7,229 bases of DNA, taken from assembly GCA_945870015.1 (NCBI GenBank), contig CAMBQS010000168.1:1-7229 (forward strand), in the 5' to 3' direction. This stretch comes from Desulfocicer vacuolatum DSM 3385 (GTDB taxonomy: Bacteria > Desulfobacterota > Desulfobacteria > Desulfobacterales > SURF-7). Below, in pieces: positions 1 to 5,848 of this stretch (position 1 is its first letter; the number at the start of each line of letters is the position of its first letter). The translations under genes were made by a program, and so were the position numbers. The notes under the pieces are model-generated. The model did not search any database, was not told where the DNA came from, and saw only the letters and a list, made by a program, of their open reading frames with translations.

Positions 1-1436
1 CACTTGAATTACGACAACAGCTCAAACTATCCCAACAGTTGATCATGACTCCCCAGCTTCAGATGGCGATCAAGCTTCTCCAGTTGTCCAGGCTTGAAAT
101 GGTGGATATGATCAGTCAGGAACTGGAAAACAATCCCGCACTTGAAGAATTTCAGGATGTCGCTGATGACAATATCGCGCAGAAACAATCGGAAATCTCA
201 GAACCCGAAATTGATACAACTGTATTGAAAGAAGTCCGCGTTGAGGAAACTATCCAGAATGATATTGACTGGAGCAACTACCTCGATGAATACAATACGC
301 CAGGCAGAACCAATTATGAAACCGAAAAAAGAGATGCCCCTGTTTATGAAACCTTTATTGCCGGCAAGAAGTCTTTAAAGGACCATTTGCTGTGGCAACT
401 GTTGATGATATTACCATCCGATCTGGAAGAAAAAATCGGAAGTCTGATTATCGGGAATCTGAACCGTGACGGGTATCTTGAAATCAGTGTCGAAGAGATC
501 GCCGAAACAAGCGGACAGCCCGTTCAAATTGTTGAATACATACTTAAAACACTGCAAACATTTGATCCAATCGGTGTCTGTGCAAGAGATCTGAAAGAGT
601 GCCTGCTGATTCAGGCAGAACATTTTGGACTGGCGGATTCCATTGTTGTTGAAATTATCCAAAACCATATCAAACATCTAGAGAATAAAAACTATAAAGC
701 AATCTGCAAGGCGCTCAAGATATCGATTAAAGAAGTTGTCACTGCCGTAAATATTATCCGGATGCTGGAACCCAAACCAGGACGTGAATACTCTGATGAA
801 GAACCACAATACATCAGCCCGGATATCTATGTGTATCAATATGAAGATGAATTCATCATCATGCTGAATGATGATGGAATGCCCAAACTGCGGATCAACC
901 CCTACTATAAAAAAGCAGTCAGCCGGGGTGAAAAAATTGAAAGTAAAACAAAAGATTATCTCCAGGATAAGATGCGCTCAGCAGCCTGGTTGATCCGAAG
1001 CATCCACCAGCGGCAAAAAACCATCTATAAAGTGATGGAGAGTATTTTAAAATTTCAAAAAGATTTTTTTGAAAAAGGCATCTCGCACCTGAAACCCATG
1101 GTACTGCGGGATGTTGCCCAGGATATTGAGATGCATGAATCAACCATAAGCCGCGTTACGACAAACAAATACGCCTACACTCCTCAGGGAATATTTGAGC
1201 TGAAGTATTTTTTCAACAGTTCAATCAACCGGTTACACGGTGAAGCAATTGCTTCCACCAGTGTACAGGATAAAATACGTAAACTGATTGAAACAGAGGA
1301 TGCGAGAAGACCTTACAGTGATGATAAGATCGCAAAATTATTAAAGGAGGCAAATATCGACATTGCAAGAAGAACAGTTGCCAAGTACCGGGAAATGTTA
1401 GGAGTATTATCTTCCAATAAACGCAAACAGTATTAG
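1..1436 (+). CDS. rpoN: RNA polymerase sigma-54 factor (RpoN), 5' end cut by the window
   Basis: This is the alternative sigma factor that directs RNA polymerase to -24/-12 promoters, where AAA+ enhancer-binding proteins trigger open-complex formation. The reading frame is open from base 3 and starts LELRQQLKLSQQLIMTPQLQ, the conserved Gln/Leu-rich region I that contacts activators. Family N-termini usually read M-A-L-E-L-R, so only two or three codons should be missing. The TTG at 39 and ATG at 45 are internal, not starts. An acidic region II follows (about 160-350), then the core-binding region, a helix-turn-helix near 1098-1214 (VLRDVAQDIEMHESTISRVT), and the RpoN box ARRTVAKYRE at 1365-1394, which reads the -24 element. 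About 477 residues are visible, a normal length. hpf follows after 9 bases, so the two are probably cotranscribed. Identity is secure. Confidence 0.97.
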   Translation, partial: LELRQQLKLSQQLIMTPQLQMAIKLLQLSRLEMVDMISQELENNPALEEFQDVADDNIAQKQSEISEPEIDTTVLKEVRVEETIQNDIDWSNYLDEYNTPGRTNYETEKRDAPVYETFIAGKKSLKDHLLWQLLMILPSDLEEKIGSLIIGNLNRDGYLEISVEEIAETSGQPVQIVEYILKTLQTFDPIGVCARDLKECLLIQAEHFGLADSIVVEIIQNHIKHLENKNYKAICKALKISIKEVVTAVNIIRMLEPKPGREYSDEEPQYISPDIYVYQYEDEFIIMLNDDGMPKLRINPYYKKAVSRGEKIESKTKDYLQDKMRSAAWLIRSIHQRQKTIYKVMESILKFQKDFFEKGISHLKPMVLRDVAQDIEMHESTISRVTTNKYAYTPQGIFELKYFFNSSINRLHGEAIASTSVQDKIRKLIETEDARRPYSDDKIAKLLKEANIDIARRTVAKYREMLGVLSSNKRKQY

Positions 1437-1445
1437 GGAGGTACT

Positions 1446-1985
1446 ATGCAGACATCTGTAACTTTTAAGAACATTGATTCTTCTGATCACCTTAAATCTT
1501 TTATTCAGGACAAGCTTAACAGATTAGACAAACTCCTTGATAATCCGGCTGAAGCAAATGTTGTGCTTTCCGTTGAAAAATTCCGTCATATCGCAGAAAT
1601 CAGTCTGATTGGGGACAGACTGAACATTGTTGGGAAAGAAGAAACAAACGATATGTATTCAGCTATCGATATGGTACTGGATAAATTGGAAACCCAGTTG
1701 AAAAAAAACAAGCAGAAAATGAAAAAAAGAAGACCCGTATCCAGGAAAAAAAACAAGGGGTTTGAGCCTCCCTTAGACATGCCATATCTGGAAGAAGACC
1801 TCCCCCGACAGATAAAAGTGCAAAATATTGAATATAAGCCGATGGATGTTGAAGAGGCCATTATGCAGATGGACCTGGTTGATGACCATTTTTTTGTTTT
1901 TACAAATGCACGGACAGACCGGGTGAACGTACTTTATCGTCGCTCAGACGGTGATTATGGGCTGATTCAGCCGAGCCGGATCTGA
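1446..1985 (+). CDS. hpf: Ribosome hibernation promoting factor, long form (HPF/RaiA family)
   Basis: The 179-residue protein binds the 30S decoding region and, as a long HPF, should promote pairing of 70S ribosomes into inactive 100S dimers in stationary phase or starvation. Residues 1-95 form the beta-alpha ribosome-binding domain (MQTSVTFKNI... through IDMVLDKLETQLKKNK). Residues about 85-120 are a Lys/Arg-rich linker. Residues 122-178 form the C-terminal dimerisation domain, with the signature MDVEEAIMQMDL, HFFVFTNA and NVLYRRSDGDYGLIQP. Short enterobacterial HPF (about 95 residues) lacks that tail, so this gene differs from its E. coli positional counterpart. A good Shine-Dalgarno (AGGGAGG, 1436-1442) precedes the ATG. 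The rpoN stop lies just upstream. The linker is encoded by several A7-A8 runs. Confidence 0.95.
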   Translation: MQTSVTFKNIDSSDHLKSFIQDKLNRLDKLLDNPAEANVVLSVEKFRHIAEISLIGDRLNIVGKEETNDMYSAIDMVLDKLETQLKKNKQKMKKRRPVSRKKNKGFEPPLDMPYLEEDLPRQIKVQNIEYKPMDVEEAIMQMDLVDDHFFVFTNARTDRVNVLYRRSDGDYGLIQPSRI

Positions 1986-2015
1986 TTCCGGATACAGGTG
2001 TGCTGGTGGTAATGA

Positions 2016-2474
2016 ATGAAAATCCTTGAAGTTTTACATAAAGAAACCATTTTAACAGATCTGAAGTCAACAGAAAAAAAAGAAGTTCTGGAAGAACTTG
2101 CCGCACCTGTTGCGAAGATGACAGGAGTGGATCGTGAAAAACTGGTTCGAATCCTCATGGAAAGGGAGAAGTTAGGAAGTACCGGCATTGATGGAGGAAT
2201 CGGCATTCCTCATGGTAAACTCAAAGCGCTCGATTCACCTGTTATTGGTTTTGGATTGAGCAAAAAGGGAGTGAATTTTGAGTCCATGGATGGAAGACCG
2301 ACCCACATCTTTTTTTTACTGTGTACCCCTGAAAACTCGACCGGACTTCACTTGAAACTGCTGGCACGGATTTCCCGTTTATTAAAAAATGAAGAACTCA
2401 AAAAAAAATTAAAAAACGTTTCAACAAAAGAAGAGGTTATATCAATCATTGAAGCGGATGACGAAGATTTTTAA
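2016..2474 (+). CDS. ptsN: PTS IIA-like nitrogen regulatory protein (EIIA-Ntr)
   Basis: This is a soluble fructose/mannitol-type EIIA domain (PTS_EIIA_2). It is phosphorylated by an HPr-like protein and in other bacteria regulates potassium, nitrogen and stress responses instead of importing sugar. The 152 residues cover only this one domain. The phosphorylated histidine is H66 within GIGIPHGK (codon 2211-2213). The conserved G-S-T-G-I-D-G-G stretch precedes it and the helix TGLHLKLLARISRLL follows. ATG 2016 is chosen because the other ATG, at 2012, stops after five codons; a GGTGG at 2005-2009 is a modest ribosome-binding site. Position between hpf and rapZ matches the sigma-54 cluster of many proteobacteria. 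The gene contains a T8 run (2310-2317) and an A9 run (2400-2408) but the frame is intact. Confidence 0.94.
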   Translation: MKILEVLHKETILTDLKSTEKKEVLEELAAPVAKMTGVDREKLVRILMEREKLGSTGIDGGIGIPHGKLKALDSPVIGFGLSKKGVNFESMDGRPTHIFFLLCTPENSTGLHLKLLARISRLLKNEELKKKLKNVSTKEEVISIIEADDEDF

Positions 2475-2500
2475 CAGGCGCTGAGATTTTCCTGTTTCTT
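2473..2500 (+). terminator. Weak terminator-like hairpin at the ptsN stop
   Basis: AACAGG (2473-2478) can pair with CCTGTT (2491-2496) around a 12-base loop, and the following stretch TTTCTTTCCTT is pyrimidine-rich. The stem overlaps the ptsN stop codon. Only six pairs and an interrupted T tract make this a weak candidate. It could partially separate the rpoN-hpf-ptsN transcript from rapZ. Confidence 0.25.
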
Positions 2501-2520
2501 TCCTTCAAAACCATCCTTTC

Positions 2521-2641
2521 GAGCCAATTTCAAAAGTCCGTTGTTGTAGTTCCGGCGAAAACTAGAATCCAGTATTTTCAGCTCTTTCTGGACACCGACT
2601 TTCGCCGGTGTGATGCTTTTTAATAGTTTTGAAATTGGCTC
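2521..2641. mobile_element. Small palindromic MITE-like element between ptsN and rapZ
   Basis: A perfect 15-bp inverted repeat bounds this 121-bp stretch: GAGCCAATTTCAAAA at 2521-2535 and TTTTGAAATTGGCTC at 2627-2641. The tetranucleotide TTTC directly abuts both ends (2517-2520 and 2642-2645), as a short target-site duplication would. Inside are a nested repeat (CCGGCGAAA 2552-2560 with TTTCGCCGG 2600-2608) and a smaller one (TCCAG 2568-2572 with CTGGA 2588-2592). No open reading frame of note is present, so any mobility would need a transposase supplied in trans. The inverted repeats are directly seen; calling it a MITE is inference, and a 4-bp duplication alone could be chance. Confidence 0.5.
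2547..2615. repeat. REP-like paired palindromic units inside the element
   Basis: Two half-units face each other. The left one contains TTCCGGCGAAAACTAGAATCC, a decayed form of the hairpin TTCCGGC-GAAA-GCCGGAA. The right one, CACCGAC-TTTC-GCCGGTG (2594-2607 plus flanks), folds with one mismatch. Each resembles the dispersed 'TTCCGGCGAAAGCCGGAATCCAG' type of repetitive palindrome common in proteobacterial intergenic DNA (from memory). The left half is more degenerate, suggesting an old copy. Confidence 0.45.
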
Positions 2642-2656
2642 TTTCATTTGTACAAA
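2629..2656 (+). promoter_or_regulatory. Candidate sigma-70 promoter for rapZ on the element's right edge
   Basis: TTGAAA (2629-2634, five of six matches to TTGACA) is separated by 16 bases from TACAAA (2651-2656, four of six to TATAAT). The -35 box lies within the right terminal inverted repeat and the -10 box lies just outside the element. Transcription would begin near 2663 and give rapZ a leader of about 65 bases. Predicted by eye only. Confidence 0.35.
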
Positions 2657-2727
2657 GGGGGGATTGTGACTTCACACTCCCCTTCCCCAAAAACAGTACG
2701 GGGGAAAATCTCCCTGGTCTTTTCAAC

Positions 2728-3591
2728 GTGGATAAAAAAAACATTACTATTATTTCAGGGCTTTCAGGATCCGGAAAAAGCACGGCAATCGCAGCATTTG
2801 AAGATGCAGGGTTCTATTGTGTTGACAATATGCCGGTCTCACTTTTACCGCAATTTATTGATCTTCCTTTATATCATTCCCCGGATATACCCGGTTTTGT
2901 ATTTGGAATGGACCTCCGGGATAAGGAATTCATCTTGAAGTATCAGAAAGTGGTGCAAAAACTGAATTCAGATGGATATAAACTGAGAATCCTGTTTCTC
3001 GAAGCCGATGATGAGATCCTGAGGAGGCGATACAGCCAGACCAGAAGACATCATCCGTTATCTTCCCATAAAACCATCATGGATGGAATCCGTGATGAAC
3101 GAAATCAGCTAAAGATTCTGAGAAAACAGGCACATAAAATTATTGATACGTCGGCGCTCAATGTCCATGAGCTGAAATCAATTATTTTCAAATATGTCCG
3201 GGAAAATATAACCATCAATACCATGCAGACCCATATCATGTCTTTTGGCTTCAAGCAGGGTATCCCGAATGATTCCGACCTGATCATTGATGTGCGGTTT
3301 CTGAAAAATCCATATTTTATACCAGAGCTTAAGCCCTATGATGGTGAAAATAAGGCAGTTCAGGATTTTGTATTGAATACGGAAGAGACTGAAACTTTTT
3401 TAAAAAAGTATATGGATTTGCTTGACTATTTACTTCCTTTGTATGAAAAGGAGGGGAAAGCATATTTAACCATCGCTTTTGGGTGCACAGGCGGCAGGCA
3501 CCGCAGCGTTGCAATCGCAAAAAAGGTATATGAACATCTTAGCCTTCAAGGCAAACAGGTCGCAATTACGCATCGTGATAAAGGAGAATGA
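2728..3591 (+). CDS. rapZ: RapZ-family nucleotide-binding adaptor protein (YvcJ/YhbJ)
   Basis: RapZ in E. coli binds small RNAs and RNase E, senses glucosamine-6-phosphate, and so adjusts glmS and cell-envelope precursor synthesis; Bacillus YvcJ is a nucleotide-hydrolysing homologue. The protein opens with a P-loop, GLSGSGKS (residues 11-18), followed by the family motif EDAGFYCVDNMP. The C-terminal domain has DVRFLKNPYF (from residue 188) and GCTGGRHRS (252-260), the region that forms the sugar-phosphate site in E. coli RapZ. I chose GTG 2728 because it gives 287 residues and the usual M-D-K-K-N-I start next to the P-loop. In-frame TTG codons at 2629 and 2635 would add a non-conserved tail encoded partly by the upstream repeat. 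The ribosome-binding site before GTG is poor. Whether the GlmZ/GlmY RNA partners exist here is unknown. Confidence 0.93.
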   Translation: MDKKNITIISGLSGSGKSTAIAAFEDAGFYCVDNMPVSLLPQFIDLPLYHSPDIPGFVFGMDLRDKEFILKYQKVVQKLNSDGYKLRILFLEADDEILRRRYSQTRRHHPLSSHKTIMDGIRDERNQLKILRKQAHKIIDTSALNVHELKSIIFKYVRENITINTMQTHIMSFGFKQGIPNDSDLIIDVRFLKNPYFIPELKPYDGENKAVQDFVLNTEETETFLKKYMDLLDYLLPLYEKEGKAYLTIAFGCTGGRHRSVAIAKKVYEHLSLQGKQVAITHRDKGE

Positions 3592-3606
3592 TTTTCTGCA
3601 TCTCAT

Positions 3607-3635
3607 TTGAATCTATAAAAAATTAGACATATTGT
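3607..3635 (+). promoter_or_regulatory. Candidate sigma-70 promoter before the EIIA-Man gene
   Basis: TTGAAT (3607-3612) and TATTGT (3630-3635) are 17 bases apart, each with four of six consensus matches, in the AT-rich 108-bp gap after rapZ. It would give a leader of about 58 bases. A short hairpin, TCCCGA-TGGA-TCGGGA (3660-3675), lies in that leader ahead of the AGAGG ribosome-binding site. Weak, by-eye call. Confidence 0.25.
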
Positions 3636-3699
3636 TTGATTCTGATATTTCACCCAAAATCCCGATGGATCGGGAATCAAGGATAATATAAGAGGATTC

Positions 3700-4113
3700 A
3701 TGACCGGTATTGTTATTGCGACACATTGTAAATTAGGCGATGCCCTGATCGAAGCTGCTGAATTCATTCTCGGAAAACGGCCGGAAGGGGTTGTTTCCAT
3801 ATCCATTGATCTGAATGATAATCCTCAAAAATTATTGGATAAAATATCAGCCGGAATGAAAGAAGTTCACCAGAACAAGGGCGTGTTGATCCTCACGGAC
3901 ATGTTCGGCGGTACTCCGTCCAACCTGAGCTACTCCTTTCTGGAAGAAGGACGGGTTGAAGTATTATCCGGTGTCAATCTTCCGATCCTGATCAAGGCGT
4001 TACGAATACGCAATGAAATGGGCTTAAGCGAAATCGCAAAGAACCTGGAAGAGTTCGGGAAAAAAAGCATCTCCCTTGCCAGTGGTATTTTAAAGGGACA
4101 AAGCCGGAGCTGA
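3700..4113 (+). CDS. Mannose-family PTS EIIA domain protein (EIIA-Man-like, orphan)
   Basis: This is a single-domain cytoplasmic EIIA of the mannose/sorbose PTS family, which accepts phosphate from HPr on an N-terminal histidine. The 137 residues begin MTGIVIATHCKLGDAL, placing the phospho-histidine at H9. The family motif LTDMFGGTPSN spans residues 65-75, and VEVLSGVNLPILIKAL follows at 87-101. A ribosome-binding site (AGAGG) precedes the ATG. No EIIB, EIIC or EIID partner, HPr or EI gene is in the window, so a regulatory role like that of EIIA-Ntr is more likely than sugar uptake; this is inference from context. Many related bacteria keep such an EIIA directly after rapZ. rimI starts four bases downstream of the stop. 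Confidence 0.9.
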   Translation: MTGIVIATHCKLGDALIEAAEFILGKRPEGVVSISIDLNDNPQKLLDKISAGMKEVHQNKGVLILTDMFGGTPSNLSYSFLEEGRVEVLSGVNLPILIKALRIRNEMGLSEIAKNLEEFGKKSISLASGILKGQSRS

Positions 4114-4117
4114 ATCA

Positions 4118-4609
4118 TTGAACCCCTGGCAGATCAAGCCCGTTGAAACAGAAGACATAGACCGGATCCTTGAAATCGAAAAGGAACTTTTTCCAAAACC
4201 ATGGGACCGGGTATCCTATGAAAACGAGTTGGCCTGTGAAGGTTCATTCAGTTTTGCCATTATGCTTACTGAACCGGACAAAGGATCTCAGCTCATTGCA
4301 TACATCTGTTTTCGTATTGTCATTGATGAAATGCATCTCTTCAAGATTGGAGTGGCGAGGAGATGGCAACATATAGGATTAGCAACATATTTATGTCAAC
4401 AAAGCACACAATTTGCATCTGAAAAAGGAGCTGTTGCTGTTTATCTTGAAGTACGCGTTTCAAATATTCCTGCGATCTCGCTTTACCGCAAACTGGGTTT
4501 TACAACAGTCGGGAAACGGCCCCGGTACTATCCGGAAACCGGTGAAGATGCTCTTGTTATGATGAAACAGATCCATGAAAAAAAACGTATCTTTAATTCA
4601 TCTGCCTGA
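4118..4609 (+). CDS. rimI: Ribosomal protein S18-alanine N-acetyltransferase-like GNAT protein (RimI)
   Basis: This is a GNAT-fold acetyltransferase. RimI acetylates the N-terminal alanine of ribosomal protein S18 using acetyl-CoA. Of 163 residues, 73-94 form the acetyl-CoA segment (HLFKIGVARRWQHIGLATYL) and 109-144 carry the RimI signature YLEVRVSNIPAISLYRKLGF, VGKRPRYYP and EDALVM. E111 and Y123 are spaced twelve apart, like the catalytic pair described for Salmonella RimI. The usual R/QxxGxG/A loop appears as QHIGLA, an allowed form. TTG 4118 is the likely start: GGAG at 4106-4109 lies eight bases upstream and the protein then begins at the normal N-terminus (NPWQIKPVETEDIDRI). Translation is probably coupled to the EIIA gene. 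Substrate is inferred by family; related Rim-like GNATs exist. Confidence 0.87.
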   Translation: MNPWQIKPVETEDIDRILEIEKELFPKPWDRVSYENELACEGSFSFAIMLTEPDKGSQLIAYICFRIVIDEMHLFKIGVARRWQHIGLATYLCQQSTQFASEKGAVAVYLEVRVSNIPAISLYRKLGFTTVGKRPRYYPETGEDALVMMKQIHEKKRIFNSSA

Positions 4610-4703
4610 AAAAAGTATCCTGGGAATCTTAACAATTCATTAAACATTTTCTAAACAACAAACGATCCAAATACTTGCAGTCAATTATCAAAGGAGGAAA
4701 AAG

Positions 4704-5708
4704 ATGAGTATCAAAATGGCGATTAATGGTTTTGGAAGAATCGGAAGAATTGTATGTCGAGCTGCAATGGAGCGCTCAGATATTGAAGTTGTAGCCATTA
4801 ACGATCTGACAAGTCCGGAAACCCTGGCACATTTGTTAACCTATGACTCGGTTCACGGCACGTTAGAAAATCAAATCTCGGCAAAGGATGATTCCATTGT
4901 CATTGACGGCAAGTCCATTGCCGTAACCTCGATCAAAGATCCTGCAAGCCTTCGCTGGAAAGAGTTTGATGTGGATATCGTGGCAGAGTGTACCGGCCTG
5001 TTTGTAAATCGTGAATCCGCCGGCAAACACCTGGCTGCCGGAGCCCGGAAAGTCATCATCTCCGCACCGGCCACAGATCCGGATATCACGATTGTCATGG
5101 GTGTCAACTCCACCCAGTATGACCCGAGACAGCATCACATCATCTCCAATGCATCCTGCACCACAAACTGCCTGGCACCTGTTGCCAAGGTATTGCTTGA
5201 AAATTTTGGTATCAAGTGCGGTCTGATGACCACGGTTCATTCTTACACAGGTGATCAGCGTCTCCTTGACTTCCCCCACAAGGATCTGAGAAGGGCAAGA
5301 TCCGCAGCACTTTCGATGATCCCGACAACCACGGGTGCAGCCAAAGCGGTCGCACTGGTACTCCCGGAACTGAAAGGGAAATTGAACGGCCTGGCTATCC
5401 GCGTCCCCACTCCGAATGTTTCGATTGTCGACCTTGTCGTGACCATTGAAAAAGCCGGCATCACTGTTTCACAAATCAATGAAGCACTGCAGGAAGCATC
5501 TGAAAAAGCGCTTTCCGGAATATTGGGATACAGCGACAAACCGCTGGTATCATGCGATTTTAATGGCGTCCGGCTGTCTTCCATTGTGGATGGCCCAAAC
5601 ACCTATGTTATCAATGATATGGTAAAAGTCCTTGCCTGGTATGACAATGAAACAGGGTATTCCAACCGCCTTGTGGATCTGGCTGTCATGATCGGCGCAC
5701 AGCTTTGA
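4704..5708 (+). CDS. gap: Glyceraldehyde-3-phosphate dehydrogenase, type I
   Basis: This cytoplasmic enzyme interconverts glyceraldehyde-3-phosphate and 1,3-bisphosphoglycerate in glycolysis and gluconeogenesis. The 334 residues are full length. The N-terminal Rossmann motif is INGFGRIGR (7-15), with D34 after the second strand (AIND), typical of NAD preference. The catalytic cysteine is C152 in SNASCTTNC, with partner H179 in TVHSYTGDQ. The conserved DFPHKDLRRAR loop is at 189-199, TTTGAAKAV at 208-216 and WYDNETGYS near the C-terminus. A very strong Shine-Dalgarno AAAGGAGG (4690-4697) six bases before ATG suggests high expression. The 94-bp region upstream is AT-rich and probably holds a promoter (TTAACA at 4629 is a possible -35), but no good -10 stands out and no terminator for rimI is visible. 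pgk does not follow. Confidence 0.97.
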   Translation: MSIKMAINGFGRIGRIVCRAAMERSDIEVVAINDLTSPETLAHLLTYDSVHGTLENQISAKDDSIVIDGKSIAVTSIKDPASLRWKEFDVDIVAECTGLFVNRESAGKHLAAGARKVIISAPATDPDITIVMGVNSTQYDPRQHHIISNASCTTNCLAPVAKVLLENFGIKCGLMTTVHSYTGDQRLLDFPHKDLRRARSAALSMIPTTTGAAKAVALVLPELKGKLNGLAIRVPTPNVSIVDLVVTIEKAGITVSQINEALQEASEKALSGILGYSDKPLVSCDFNGVRLSSIVDGPNTYVINDMVKVLAWYDNETGYSNRLVDLAVMIGAQL

Positions 5709-5737
5709 TTGACAATTCGTTCAGGTAAACATACAAG
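5709..5737 (+). promoter_or_regulatory. Candidate sigma-70 promoter immediately after gap
   Basis: A perfect TTGACA (5709-5714) starts on the base after the gap stop codon and is followed after 17 bases by TACAAG (5732-5737, four of six matches). It would start transcription near 5744, upstream of the hairpin at 5758-5800, so it could drive tpiA-secG with an attenuator-like leader or make a short RNA ending at the hairpin. Confidence 0.4.
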
Positions 5738-5742
5738 GAAGG

Positions 5743-5826
5743 ATGAAAACAGCAAAGAAATACCTGAAACCTCTTGAAACAAAATTGGTTTCAGGTATTT
5801 TTCTATTTCCAAAGGATTCAGAATGA
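5743..5826 (+). CDS. Possible 27-residue leader peptide spanning the gap-tpiA hairpin
   Basis: ATG 5743 opens a 27-codon frame that ends with TGA at 5824-5826, 22 bases before tpiA. It starts MKTAKKYLKPLETK and is Lys-rich. An AAGGAAGG purine stretch (5735-5742) sits directly before the ATG, so the spacing is short but usable from its 5' part. The frame runs across both arms of the strong hairpin at 5758-5800, so ribosomes on it would open the hairpin. If the promoter at 5709 is real, the predicted transcript start nearly coincides with the ATG, which would make it leaderless or expressed only from gap readthrough. No known family; it may be chance. Confidence 0.18.
   Translation: MKTAKKYLKPLETKLVSGIFLFPKDSE
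5758..5803 (+). terminator. Intrinsic terminator or attenuator between gap and tpiA
   Basis: AAATACCTGAAACC (5758-5771) and GGTTTCAGGTATTT (5787-5800) form a perfect 14-bp stem with a 15-base loop. A run of five T (5798-5802), partly inside the stem, follows. It should end or reduce transcripts coming from gap. The stem is AT-rich at its base and the T tract is short, so partial readthrough into tpiA is plausible. Confidence 0.75.
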
Positions 5827-5848
5827 TCCACTGACAAGGAGAAATGTG

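Noticed and set aside
39..47. TTG 39 or ATG 45 as the rpoN start
   Set aside because: The frame is open upstream to the window edge and encodes the conserved region I start LELRQQLKLSQQ, so these codons are internal.
1586..2206. Minus-strand open frames opposite hpf and ptsN
   Set aside because: Low-complexity antisense shadows of clear + strand genes.
2361..2376. TGGCACGGATTTCCC in ptsN, partial sigma-54 match
   Set aside because: No TTGC at the proper spacing, and it lies inside coding sequence.
2521..2641. CRISPR repeat or riboswitch reading of the palindromic block
   Set aside because: There is no repeat-spacer periodicity, and the symmetric ends and lack of a conserved aptamer core fit a palindromic mobile repeat better.
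2648..2938. 96-codon + strand frame overlapping the start of rapZ
   Set aside because: Its frame conflicts with the conserved RapZ P-loop frame and its translation resembles no protein I know.
4610..4703. Possible promoter or redox (Rex-type) operator upstream of gap around TTAACAATTCATTAA
   Set aside because: The repeated TTAA words do not form the expected inverted repeat and no convincing -10 box is present. A promoter is likely here but I cannot place it.
4829..4843. TGGCACATTTGTTAA in gap, another partial -24 match
   Set aside because: There is no GC at the -12 position, and it is internal to gap.
5171..5186. TGGCAC...TTGCC in gap, resembling a sigma-54 -24/-12 promoter
   Set aside because: The GG-to-GC spacing is two bases too short for sigma-54, and the site lies inside a conserved coding region.
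4863..5602. Long minus-strand open frames opposite gap (138 and 115 codons)
   Set aside because: They are antisense shadows of a highly conserved gene, with no recognisable protein features.
5774..5848. 25-residue N-terminal extension of TpiA from ATG 5774
   Set aside because: It would be encoded by the terminator loop, stem arm and T tract, has no good ribosome-binding site, and TpiA proteins start at MGKRKPLIAGNWKM.
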